From positions 7,192,001-7,256,000 of the forward strand of contig NZ_CP107819.1 in assembly GCF_036346295.1 (NCBI RefSeq): a DNA stretch of 64,000 bases. The letters are read 5' to 3'. The translations under genes were made by a program, and so were the position numbers. This stretch comes from Streptomyces sp. NBC_00536 (GTDB lineage Bacteria; Actinomycetota; Actinomycetes; Streptomycetales; Streptomycetaceae). Within the stretch, counting starts at the first letter, position 1, and each line of letters starts with the position of its first letter. Positions 28,903-37,280 of the stretch are shown here, one piece after another. Under the pieces are notes generated by a model that had not been told where the DNA came from, searched no databases, and was given only the letters and a program-made list of their open reading frames with translations.

Positions 28903-31674
28903 ATGACAGTCCAGACCGATACGGCCCCGCCGGACGATCCCGAAGCGTCCGGCCACGACGCCCCCGATGGTGGTGCGTCCGACCGCGACGCGTCCGAACC
29001 CGGTACCCCGGCCGCCGCGCCCCCCGGACGGCGCCGACGCCTGCGGCGGATCCTCGTGCGCACCGCGGTCAGCCTCACCGCCCTGGTACTGCTGGCGGTC
29101 GGCGGCCTGTCCGGGTACGCGTACTGGACGGTCCAGCAGTCGCTGCCCCAGCTGTCCGGCAGCACCAGCGTGCCCGGGCTGCGCGGCGAGGCCCGGATCG
29201 TCCGGGACGCCTCCGGCATCCCGCAGATCTACGCCGACAACGCGCACGACCTGTTCATGGCCGAGGGGTACGCCCAGGCCCAGGACCGCTTCTGGCAGAT
29301 GGACACCCAGCGGCACGTCACCGCGGGGCGGCTCGCCGAGATGTTCGGCCCGAGCCAGGTGCAGACAGACAAGGTGGCGCGCACCTTCGGCTGGTACCGG
29401 GTGGCCGAGCAGGAGGTGGCCATGCTGTCGCCGGAGACCCAGGCGTACCTGAGGGCCTTCTCCGACGGTGTGAACGCCTACCTCGCCCGCAACAAGGGCG
29501 CCGACCTGTCGGTGGAGTACCCGGTGCTCGGCTTCGTGTCCGGCGACTACCGGCCCGAGCCGTGGACCCCGGCCGACTCGGTGTCCTGGCTGAAGACCAT
29601 GGCCTGGAACCTCAACACCGGCATGATCGACCAGTTCCAGCAGGCGATGCTGGCGGCGAAGCTGCCCGCGGGCCGGGCCGATGACCTCTTCCCCGGCTAC
29701 GACTTCCAGCGCTGGCAGCCGATCGTCCCGGACGGCACCCCGGGCAGCCCCCCGGCGCCCGTATCCGCGCCCGCCTCCGCGCCCGCACCCGCCGCCGCGA
29801 CCGCGACCGCGGCCTCGGCTCCGGCCCCGGCTCCGGTTCCCGCGGCGGCCTCCGCCGGAGCGCCGCCGGTGGTCCCGGCGGCGGCCTCGGCCGCGCTGGC
29901 CGACAGCGCGGGAGTGCGGGGCGTACTGGCCGCCGTCCTCGGCCCGCAGGGCATCGGCATCGGCTCCAACTCCTGGGTGGTGGCGGGCAGTCGCACCACG
30001 ACCGGGAAGCCGCTGCTGGAGAACGACCCGCACCTGACCCCCTCGCTGCCGGGCATCTGGTACCAGGTCGGCCTGCACTGCACGCGGCTCAGCGCGGAGT
30101 GCCCGTACGACGTCAGCGGCTTCACCTTCGCGGGCATGCCCGGCGTGGTGATCGGCCACAACGCCAAGATCTCCTGGGGGTTCACCGACCTCGGCGCCGC
30201 CGACTCGGACCTGTTCGTGGAGAAGGTCAGCGCCTCGGGCTATGAACACCAGGGCCAGCAGAAGCCCTTGACCATCCGTCAGGAGAAGATCAAGGTGGCG
30301 GGCGCCCCGCCGGTGGACCTGACCGTCCGATCGACCCTGCACGGCCCGCTGATCTCCGACGTGCTCAAGTCCGCCGACGAAGTGGCCGACGACGGCAAGG
30401 AACCCGACGTACCTCCGCGCGGCCCGCAGGAGGACTACGCGGTCGCGATGCAGTGGACCGCGCTGGACCCGGCCCCCACCATGGACGCCCTCTTCGCGCT
30501 GGACCGGGCCGGGAACTGGGACGAATTCCGGGCGGCCGCCGCGGTCTTCGCCTCGCCGGTGCAGAACATGATCTACGCGGACACGGCGGGGAACATCGGC
30601 TACCAGACGCCGGGCCGGATACCCGTCCGCAAGGCGGGCGACAGCCGCCACCCGGTGCCCGGCTGGACCGGGGCCTACGACTGGACCGGCTACCTGCCCT
30701 TCGACCAGCTGCCGACGAGCTTCAACCCGCCGCAGGGCTACATCGTCACCGCCAACAACGCGGTGGTCGGGCCGGGTTACCCGCACCTGATCGGCAGCAG
30801 CTGGGGCACCGGCTACCGCAGCCAGCGGATCGCCCAGCTCATCGAGCAGTCGTCGTCGGGCGGCCGCAAGCTGGACGTCGCGGCGATGGAACGGATCACC
30901 CAGGACAGCTGGAACGGCAACGCCGCCACCCTGGTGCCCCGGCTGCTCCAGGTCGAGGTCGGCGCCGACGCCAAACCGGCCCAGGAGCTGCTGCGCGGCT
31001 GGGACTTCACCCAGGGCGCGGACTCGCCCCAGGCCGCCTACTTCAACGCCGTCTGGCGCGAACTGCTCCAGAGCGCGTTCACCGACCGGCTGAGCGCCGC
31101 CGGAGTCAAGGGATACGCCCACCCGGACGGCGGCGGTCGCTGGTTCGACGTCGTACGCCGCCTGCTCGACCAGCCGGACAGCATCTGGTGGACCAGTGCC
31201 ACCGACCCCTCCGTGCACGGCCGGGACGCCCTGCTCAAGCAGGTGATGGAGCGGGCCGCCACCACCCTGCGGGGACGGCTCGGCGATGATCCGCGCACGT
31301 GGCGCTGGGGCGCGCTGCACACCCTGACGCTGGAGAACCCGACCCTGGGCGCCGGCGGCCCCGCCCCGCTCCAGTGGCTGCTGAACGCCGATCCGGTCGG
31401 GGTCGGCGGCGGCACCGACTCGGTGCTCGCCAACGGCTGGGACCCGAAGAAGGGCTTCGAGGTGATCTGGGTGCCCTCCATGCGGATGGTGGTGGACCTG
31501 GCGGACTTCGAACGCTCGCGCTGGATCAATCTGACCGGAGCGTCCGGCCATGCCGGTGCGGACACCTACACCGACCAGGTGGGCCTCTGGGCCAAGGGCG
31601 GCAGTCTGCCCTGGCCGTACGGAGCGGCGGCGGTGGACGCGGCGGCGCGCGACCGGCTGCGGCTCACTCCGTGA
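28903..31674 (+). CDS. Penicillin acylase family Ntn hydrolase, membrane anchored
   Basis: A 923-residue precursor. A Pro/Asp-rich cytoplasmic start is followed by a transmembrane helix (about 50-75) and the alpha-chain region with GEARIVRDASGIPQIYADNA. An Ala/Pro-rich linker (about 285-345) would be the removed spacer. The mature beta chain begins at Ser355 (GIGSNSWVVAG), the N-terminal nucleophile. YQVGLHC and GHNAKISWGFTDLGAADSDL are family blocks. The family cleaves amide-linked acyl groups, including fatty acyl chains. Placed between a SARP gene and a lipopeptide NRPS cluster, it might remove or swap the acyl group, or protect the producer. A terminator follows. Confidence 0.9.
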   Translation: MTVQTDTAPPDDPEASGHDAPDGGASDRDASEPGTPAAAPPGRRRRLRRILVRTAVSLTALVLLAVGGLSGYAYWTVQQSLPQLSGSTSVPGLRGEARIVRDASGIPQIYADNAHDLFMAEGYAQAQDRFWQMDTQRHVTAGRLAEMFGPSQVQTDKVARTFGWYRVAEQEVAMLSPETQAYLRAFSDGVNAYLARNKGADLSVEYPVLGFVSGDYRPEPWTPADSVSWLKTMAWNLNTGMIDQFQQAMLAAKLPAGRADDLFPGYDFQRWQPIVPDGTPGSPPAPVSAPASAPAPAAATATAASAPAPAPVPAAASAGAPPVVPAAASAALADSAGVRGVLAAVLGPQGIGIGSNSWVVAGSRTTTGKPLLENDPHLTPSLPGIWYQVGLHCTRLSAECPYDVSGFTFAGMPGVVIGHNAKISWGFTDLGAADSDLFVEKVSASGYEHQGQQKPLTIRQEKIKVAGAPPVDLTVRSTLHGPLISDVLKSADEVADDGKEPDVPPRGPQEDYAVAMQWTALDPAPTMDALFALDRAGNWDEFRAAAAVFASPVQNMIYADTAGNIGYQTPGRIPVRKAGDSRHPVPGWTGAYDWTGYLPFDQLPTSFNPPQGYIVTANNAVVGPGYPHLIGSSWGTGYRSQRIAQLIEQSSSGGRKLDVAAMERITQDSWNGNAATLVPRLLQVEVGADAKPAQELLRGWDFTQGADSPQAAYFNAVWRELLQSAFTDRLSAAGVKGYAHPDGGGRWFDVVRRLLDQPDSIWWTSATDPSVHGRDALLKQVMERAATTLRGRLGDDPRTWRWGALHTLTLENPTLGAGGPAPLQWLLNADPVGVGGGTDSVLANGWDPKKGFEVIWVPSMRMVVDLADFERSRWINLTGASGHAGADTYTDQVGLWAKGGSLPWPYGAAAVDAAARDRLRLTP

Positions 31675-31700
31675 CGCCCCGTTCGTAGGGCTCCAACACC

Positions 31701-31755
31701 TCTTCAGTAGGTCTTCAGTAGGTCTTCAGTTCGTTTTCAGCAGGTCTCCAGCCGG
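31701..31755 (+). promoter_or_regulatory. Five 11-bp direct repeats, putative SARP operator
   Basis: Units at 31701, 31712, 31723, 31734 and 31745 read TCTTCAGTAGG, TCTTCAGTAGG, TCTTCAGTTCG, TTTTCAGCAGG and TCTCCAGCCGG. A sixth diverged copy may start at 31756. Heptamers (TCTTCAG) separated by four bases, one helical turn apart, are the known layout of SARP binding sites. Confidence 0.75.
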
Positions 31756-31773
31756 GCTTCGGTCCGGCACACG

Positions 31774-31806
31774 CGGGCCGTCGGCGGTGTCACCGCCGGC
31801 GGCCCG
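31774..31806 (+). terminator. Hairpin after acylase gene
   Basis: A 15-bp stem with one G-T pair and a 3-base loop. It may end acylase transcription; if the SARP repeats drive a start just downstream, it could also lie at the 5' end of the next transcript. Confidence 0.75.
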
Positions 31807-31997
31807 TCGTGCGTCAGCGGCCCGGCAGCCGGGCGCCGGTCCACGGGCAGACGGCGGCCAGAGCGTGCCCCGAGCACGGGCAGAGCGGCACCGACGGGGC
31901 GTCAGTCCAGGGCAACCGTGCGACAGGCGCCGGACGGAAGCATCGTCACCGACAGTCGCCCCGGGCGCCCTGCCGCGGGGCCGGAGATCGGAGAGAC

Positions 31998-33065
31998 ATG
32001 CGCTGGGAGCAGGTGTACCTGGCCGGCACGGGTGTCTGGCTGGCCGACCGCACGAACGCCGCGGCGGCCGTCGCGGCCGGTGCGTACGACGCCGGGGAAC
32101 ACGCCGTCAACCAGATCCACTCGGTCAGCTCGGCCGCGGCCGGAGGTCCGGACGATCTGTCCGCGCCGGAGATGGCGGTCCGCGCGGCCCGCACCGCGCT
32201 GCGCCGTTCCGGCCCGGCCGCGGAGCGGATCACGAACGTGTTCCACAGCTATCTATGGTTCCAGGGAGCCGAGTTGTGGCCGTCCGCCGCCTATGTGGCA
32301 CAGCACGCGGTCGGCTCCGCGGTACCCGCCTTCGACCTGTTGCAGCAGTGCAACGCGGGACTGGCCGGGGTGGAGCTGGCGGCCCGTCAGCTCCAGGGTG
32401 GAGGGTCCGACCGGGCGGGCGGTGGCGAGGCCGTGCTGCTGACCACGGCCGACCGCTTCGCGGCCCCCGCCTTCGACCGCTGGCGGGCCGAACGCGGCAT
32501 GGTCTACGGAGACGGGGGCACCGCGCTGGTGCTCAGCTCCTCCCCGGCGGGCGCGACCGGCCGGCTGCTGGCCACCGCGACCCGCGTGGACAACTCGCTG
32601 GAGGGCCTCGCCCGGGGCGCCGGATTCCGCTCCGGCCCCGAGCGGGAGCCCAGGCCGGTGGACCTGGGGGCGCGCGCCGAGGAGTACTTCCGGGCGCAGC
32701 GCAACATGCGGGCCGCGACCCTGCGCACCGCCGAGGTGGCGGCCGAGTCGATCCGGGTCGCGCTGGCCGACTCCGGTACGCCGATGGACCGGATCGACCG
32801 GGTGGTGCTGAACGCCACCGGGCAGCAGCGGCTGCGCTGGCAGCTGGAACACCAGCTGGGCATCGAGGAGGAGTTCTCCAACTGGGAGTTCTGCCGCGAG
32901 GTGGGCCACCTGGGCGCGGGGGACCACTTCGCCGGGCTGAACGAGCTGCTGGAGACCGGCGAGGTCGGCGAGGGCGACCGGGTGCTCCTGGTCGGCGGCG
33001 GCACCGGCTACAGCTGCACCAGCGCGGTCGTCGAGATCACCGACACCTCGGGCGGGTGCGCATGA
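31998..33065 (+). CDS. 3-oxoacyl-ACP synthase III-like (KAS III) protein
   Basis: A 355-residue thiolase-fold protein of the FabH/KAS III class. The nucleophile is Cys118 in FDLLQQCNAGLAGVELA. Where KAS III has His (PHQAN) this protein has Asn272 (VVLNATGQQR), and where it has Asn (GNTSAAS) it has His304 (EVGHLGAGDH), so the triad appears exchanged. GGGTGYSCTSAVVEI at the C-terminus is typical. It may condense or transfer an acyl group rather than carry out normal FabH chemistry. It opens the cluster operon and its stop overlaps the next ATG. Confidence 0.85.
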   Translation: MRWEQVYLAGTGVWLADRTNAAAAVAAGAYDAGEHAVNQIHSVSSAAAGGPDDLSAPEMAVRAARTALRRSGPAAERITNVFHSYLWFQGAELWPSAAYVAQHAVGSAVPAFDLLQQCNAGLAGVELAARQLQGGGSDRAGGGEAVLLTTADRFAAPAFDRWRAERGMVYGDGGTALVLSSSPAGATGRLLATATRVDNSLEGLARGAGFRSGPEREPRPVDLGARAEEYFRAQRNMRAATLRTAEVAAESIRVALADSGTPMDRIDRVVLNATGQQRLRWQLEHQLGIEEEFSNWEFCREVGHLGAGDHFAGLNELLETGEVGEGDRVLLVGGGTGYSCTSAVVEITDTSGGCA

Positions 33066-34624
33066 GCACCGCCACCCCGACGGTCCCGGGCGGCGCCTTC
33101 CCGCCCGCGGCCACCGAGGTCGAGGACGGCACGCTCGTCATCGACCTGCTGGACGCGGCCGCCGCCGCCCGGCCCGCCGCGACCGCGGTCCGGGACGCCT
33201 CCGGTGCCTGGAGCTACGCCGAACTGGCCGAGGCCAGCCGGACAGTGGCCGCCCGGCTGCGCGGCTGCGGCGGAGTCGCACCGGGCGACCGGGTGGTCCT
33301 GCGGCTCGGCAACCGGCGGGAGTTCGTCGCGCTGTACTACGGCGTGCTGCGTGCCGGGGCCGTCGCGGTGCCGCTGAACCCGGAGTTGAAGGCCTTCGTC
33401 CTGCGCGGGGTGCTGGCGGACGCCGCTCCGGCGGTGGTCGTCCTCGACCCGTCCGAGCCGGGCCCGGTCCGCACGGCGGTCATCGCCTGCGGCGCCCGCC
33501 CGGTCACGCCCGCCGAACTCCTCGACGGCCCGGGCCCGGACACGTACGCGCCCGCGGCCACCGGCCCCGGCCGCCCGTCGGCCGACGCGGTCGCCCAGCT
33601 GATCTACACCTCCGGCAGCACGTCCGCCCCCAAGGGGGTGGTCTGCACCCACCGGCAGGTGGTCTTCGCCGCCCGGGCGATCGCCCGTCGGCTGGACTAC
33701 GGGCCGCGGGACGTGGTGCTCGCCGCGCTGCCGCTCTCCTTCGACTACGGCCTCTACCAGCTCCTGCTGGCCGCGATCGGCGGCTCCGAGGTGGTGCTGG
33801 CGGACGCCGCCGCGCCGGTGCGCGTGCTCACCGTGCTGCGCGAGCACCGGGTCACCGTGATGCCGGTGGTGCCCTCGCTGGCCGAGATGCTCTGCCGCCT
33901 CGCGGCCCGCGGCACCCCACCGGACCACGTCCGGCTGTTCACCAACACCGGTGCCGCGCTGGCCGGTTCGACCATCGAGGCACTGCGCTCCGGGTTCCCC
34001 GGCGCGGCCGTGGTCGCGATGTACGGCATCACCGAATGCAAGCGGGTCACCATCGCGGAGCCGGACGCCGACCGCGAGCGCCCCGGCTCGGTGGGCCTGC
34101 CCCTGGACGGGACCACGGTCGAGGTCCTCGACGAGCGGGGCCGCACCCTGCCCCCGGGCGAGGTCGGCGAGATCGTCGTCGGCGGCCCGCACGTGATGAC
34201 CGGCTACTGGAACGCGCCCGGACCGACCGCCGAGCGCTACCGCCCGGACCCGCGCACCGGCCGGACCCGGCTGCACACCGGCGACCAGGGCCGGCTGGAC
34301 GCCGACGGACACCTCTGCATCAGCGGTCGCCTCGACGACCAGTTCAAGAGGCGCGGGGTCCGGATGAGCACCCCGGAGATCGAGGCCGCCGCACTGGACG
34401 TCCCCGGCGTACGGGCGGCCGCCGCGCTGCCGCCCCGGGACGGGCTCGACCTGCGCCTCGTCGTCACCGGCGAGGACGGGCTGAGCGCCGACCGGGTCAT
34501 CGAAGGCCTGGAACAACGGCTGGAGGCGGCCAAGGTCCCCGCGGCCTGCCGGGTCATCGCCCGGATGCCGCTCACCCCCAATGGCAAGACCGACCGGAAG
34601 GCGCTGGAGACCGATGAGCACTGA
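33062..34624 (+). CDS. Stand-alone AMP-forming acyl/aminoacyl adenylation enzyme
   Basis: A 520-residue class I adenylate-forming enzyme. The P-loop is LIYTSGSTSAPKGVV, the substrate region has LPLSFDYGLYQLLLA, the A5 motif is YGITECKRV, the A7 hinge region is LHTGDQGRL, and the A10 Lys is in PNGKTDRKALE. It lacks C and carrier domains. It overlaps the KAS III gene (ATGA) and the decarboxylase-ACP gene (11 bases), so it most likely loads a substrate onto that ACP. The pocket does not match an amino acid code I know. Confidence 0.88.
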   Translation: MSTATPTVPGGAFPPAATEVEDGTLVIDLLDAAAAARPAATAVRDASGAWSYAELAEASRTVAARLRGCGGVAPGDRVVLRLGNRREFVALYYGVLRAGAVAVPLNPELKAFVLRGVLADAAPAVVVLDPSEPGPVRTAVIACGARPVTPAELLDGPGPDTYAPAATGPGRPSADAVAQLIYTSGSTSAPKGVVCTHRQVVFAARAIARRLDYGPRDVVLAALPLSFDYGLYQLLLAAIGGSEVVLADAAAPVRVLTVLREHRVTVMPVVPSLAEMLCRLAARGTPPDHVRLFTNTGAALAGSTIEALRSGFPGAAVVAMYGITECKRVTIAEPDADRERPGSVGLPLDGTTVEVLDERGRTLPPGEVGEIVVGGPHVMTGYWNAPGPTAERYRPDPRTGRTRLHTGDQGRLDADGHLCISGRLDDQFKRRGVRMSTPEIEAAALDVPGVRAAAALPPRDGLDLRLVVTGEDGLSADRVIEGLEQRLEAAKVPAACRVIARMPLTPNGKTDRKALETDEH

Positions 34625-36233
34625 TCCACGCCCGATCTCCCAGGTGCCGGACGAGGACCTGCTGGCCGCCGAGCTGGTACGCCGCTACGGCAGCCCGCTG
34701 TACGTGTACGACCTCGCCCGGGCCGAGCGGGCCGCCGCGGACCTGCGCGCCGCCCTGCCCGGGGGGTCCCACCTCTACTACTCCCTCAAGGCGAACCCGC
34801 ACCCCGAGCTGGTCCGCGCCCTGCGGCTGGCCGGGTGCCGCCCGGAGATCTGCTCCACCGGTGAACTCGCCGCCGCGCTGGCGGCCGGTTTCGACGGCGC
34901 CGACTGCCTCTACGGCGGCCCGGGCAAGACCGCCCAGGAGCTGCGCGAGGCGCTGGCCGCGGGGGTGCGTACCTTCTCGGTCGAGTCGCCCGCCGATCTG
35001 CGCCGGGTCGGCGCCGCGGCCCGGGCCCTCGGGGTGAGCGCGCGCTGCCTGCTGCGGATCAACGGCGCGGGGGCGGGCGCGGGCGTCGGCCTGCGGATGA
35101 CCGGCGGGGCCTCGCAGTTCGGCCACGACATCGTGGACGCCCTGCCCGGCCTCGACGAATTCACCGTGCCCGGCACGGAGTTGTGGGGGCTGCACTTCTT
35201 CCCGCTCACCAACGCCGCCGACCCGCAGGGGCTGCTCGCCGAAGCCGTCGCCTCGATCCGTACCGCCGCCGCGCTGGAGGCCCACTGGGGCCGTCCGCTG
35301 CGGATGCTCGACCTCGGCGGCGGGTTCGCCTGTCCGTACGCCGCGCCCGGCGAGCGGCCGCTCTACCACGCGCTGCGCGCGCCGCTGGAGGCCGCGCTGG
35401 ACGAGTATCTGCCCGGCTGGCGGGGGCGGTTGGAGCTGGCCTTCGAGTCCGGCCGGTACCTGGTCGGCGACAGCGGGCGACTCGTCTGCACCGTCACCGA
35501 GGTGAAGGAGAGCCGCGGCACCTCCTACGGCGTGCTCGACAGCGGGATCAACCACCTCGGCGGGCTCTCCGGGGTGGGCCGCCTTCCCTCACTGCGCGCG
35601 GAACCCCTGCACCTGGCGCACCCCGGGCCGGAGCCGGAGGAGCCCGCGGAGGGGGCCGCGGAGGAGCCCGGAACCCGCCGGGTGGCCCTGGTCGGGCCGC
35701 TCTGCACCCCCGCCGACGTGATCAGCCGGGCCACCGAGGCCGTCCCGCCCCGCCCCGGCGCGCTGCTGGCCGTCCCGAACGTCGGCGCGTACGGCGCCAC
35801 CGCGAGCCTGCTCGGCTTCCTCAGCCGCCCCGCCCCGGCCGAGATCACCGTCCGCGACGGCCGGGTGGTCAGCGCCGACCGGATCACCCTCACGCGCGAA
35901 CCGCTGCCACCACGACCCACATCACCGCGACCGCACCGGTCGCCTCGCAAGGAGCTGAACAGCATGACCACACACCACCGTTGGGACGACCGGTACGAGA
36001 GCGTCCTGGCCGAGCTGCTGCCCCGCACCGCCGGAGAGCGGCCCCTGCCCGCCGAGTTCGGGCTGCGCGCCGCCGGGCTGGACTCGATGGCCGTCGTCGA
36101 GCTGCTGGTGCGGCTGGAGGAGGCCTATCAAGTGGCCATCCCCGACGAGGAGCTGGGGCCGGAGGCCTTCGAGACCGTCGGCAGCCTCTGGGCGGTCGTC
36201 GCCCGGCAGCTGGCCCCGGCCGACGCGCACTGA
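34614..36233 (+). CDS. PLP-dependent decarboxylase fused to acyl carrier protein
   Basis: A 539-residue fusion. Residues 1-430 are a fold type III PLP decarboxylase of the ornithine/diaminopimelate decarboxylase group: PLP Lys59 (LYYSLKANPHP), GGG phosphate loop (LDLGGGFACPY), FESGRYLVG, active-site Cys363 (GPLCTPADV) and Tyr393 (GAYGATAS). Residues 431-450 are a linker rich in Pro and Arg. Residues 451-539 are an ACP with pantetheine Ser491 (GLDSMAVVELL). This recalls the butirosin pair BtrK/BtrI, where the decarboxylase works on an ACP-bound amino acid. An internal AAGGAG and ATG at 35964 could also give a free 89-residue ACP. Confidence 0.85.
   Translation: MSTDPRPISQVPDEDLLAAELVRRYGSPLYVYDLARAERAAADLRAALPGGSHLYYSLKANPHPELVRALRLAGCRPEICSTGELAAALAAGFDGADCLYGGPGKTAQELREALAAGVRTFSVESPADLRRVGAAARALGVSARCLLRINGAGAGAGVGLRMTGGASQFGHDIVDALPGLDEFTVPGTELWGLHFFPLTNAADPQGLLAEAVASIRTAAALEAHWGRPLRMLDLGGGFACPYAAPGERPLYHALRAPLEAALDEYLPGWRGRLELAFESGRYLVGDSGRLVCTVTEVKESRGTSYGVLDSGINHLGGLSGVGRLPSLRAEPLHLAHPGPEPEEPAEGAAEEPGTRRVALVGPLCTPADVISRATEAVPPRPGALLAVPNVGAYGATASLLGFLSRPAPAEITVRDGRVVSADRITLTREPLPPRPTSPRPHRSPRKELNSMTTHHRWDDRYESVLAELLPRTAGERPLPAEFGLRAAGLDSMAVVELLVRLEEAYQVAIPDEELGPEAFETVGSLWAVVARQLAPADAH
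35964..36233 (+). other. Possible internal start for free ACP
   Basis: AAGGAG at 35949-35954 is nine bases before ATG 35964, which opens the ACP part of the fusion exactly. There is no stop codon between the decarboxylase and this start. The linker looks like former intergenic DNA. A separate 89-residue ACP (Ser41 as attachment site) could be made beside the fusion. Confidence 0.6.
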
Positions 36234-36272
36234 CCGGCCCACCCCCGCATGCTGAGAGAAAGGCTGGCACCC

Positions 36273-37280
36273 GTGCCGGTATCACTGGACATGGAAGTAT
36301 CGGCGCCGGACCTGGTGCTGACCGGAGCCGAGAGCGCCGCCACCGAACGGGTCGTCGCGCTGCTCGGCGGCGGACCGCAGGGGGCCCTGGTCGACGACCC
36401 CGCCTGGGTGGCCTCGGCCCGCGACCACTGGGAGGAACTGCCGGCCCGGCTGCGCCGGACCCTGCGCTCCTTCCGCCGGGACCCCGGAACGGGCGGCGCC
36501 CTGCTCGTGCGCGGGCTGCCGGTCGGCGGGGCCGCGCTCGGGGCCACCCCCGTGACCGACGGCTCGGTGCAGCGCGCCGCGACCGTACCGGCGTCGGTGC
36601 TGGTGCTCGCCGCGTGCGGGCTCGGCGACCCCGCCGCCTTCCGCCCCGAGAAGACCGGCGCGCTGGTCCAGGACGTCGTCCCGGTGCCCGGACGCGAGGA
36701 GTTCCAGGGCAACGCGGGCTCGGTGCTGCTCACCTTCCACAACGAGAACGCCTTCCACCCGCACCGGCCGGACTTCGTCATGCTGCTGTGCCTGCGGGCC
36801 GACCCGGAGGGGCTGGCCGGACTGCGCACCTCCTGCGTGCGCGAGGTGCTGCCGCTGATGGACGGGGAGACCCGGGCGGCGCTGTGGCGGCCGGAGTTCC
36901 GCACCGCGCCGCCGCCGTCGTTCGGCGCCGCGGACGGCCGCGCCGAGCCGCACCCCGTGCTCACCGGTGCGTACGAGGACCCCGACCTGCGGGTGGACAT
37001 GGCCGCCACCGAGCCGCTCACCGAGCGGGGTGCGGCGGCCCTGGGCGAGCTGCGGGTCCTCTTCGAACGCACCGCCAGGACCGCGCGGCTGGAGCCGGGT
37101 GACCTCGCGGTCGTCGACAACCGGATCACCGTGCACGGGCGCACCGCCTTCAGCCCGCGTTTCGACGGGACCGACCGGTGGCTCCAGCGGACCTTCGTCC
37201 TCGCCGATCTGCGTCGCTCGCGGGCGCACCGGGCGGGTGACGGCTACGTCCTGGCCGACCCGGCCGGGCGCCGCGCCTGA
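36273..37280 (+). CDS. Fe(II)/2-oxoglutarate amino acid hydroxylase (VioC/AsnO type)
   Basis: A 335-residue clavaminate-synthase-like oxygenase. The metal ligands are His156 and Glu158 (FHNENAFHPHRPDF) and His288 (ITVHGRTAF), with a following Arg for 2-oxoglutarate (RWLQRTFV). The family hydroxylates the beta carbon of free amino acids such as Asn or Arg. GTG 36273 has an AGAAAGG site; an ATG at 36249 is in frame but has none. A second, different member begins at 63519, so the cluster probably uses two hydroxylated amino acids. The substrate is unknown. Confidence 0.88.
   Translation: MPVSLDMEVSAPDLVLTGAESAATERVVALLGGGPQGALVDDPAWVASARDHWEELPARLRRTLRSFRRDPGTGGALLVRGLPVGGAALGATPVTDGSVQRAATVPASVLVLAACGLGDPAAFRPEKTGALVQDVVPVPGREEFQGNAGSVLLTFHNENAFHPHRPDFVMLLCLRADPEGLAGLRTSCVREVLPLMDGETRAALWRPEFRTAPPPSFGAADGRAEPHPVLTGAYEDPDLRVDMAATEPLTERGAAALGELRVLFERTARTARLEPGDLAVVDNRITVHGRTAFSPRFDGTDRWLQRTFVLADLRRSRAHRAGDGYVLADPAGRRA

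Larger units (their letters stand above)
31675..31997 (+). promoter_or_regulatory. Upstream region of first NRPS-cluster operon
   Basis: A 323-base gap between the acylase gene and the KAS III-like gene. It holds five 11-bp direct repeats (31701-31755) and a strong hairpin (31774-31806). The rest, to 31997, has no coding frame I can support; CGGAGAG precedes the ATG at 31998. No clear -10 box is visible. Confidence 0.7.
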
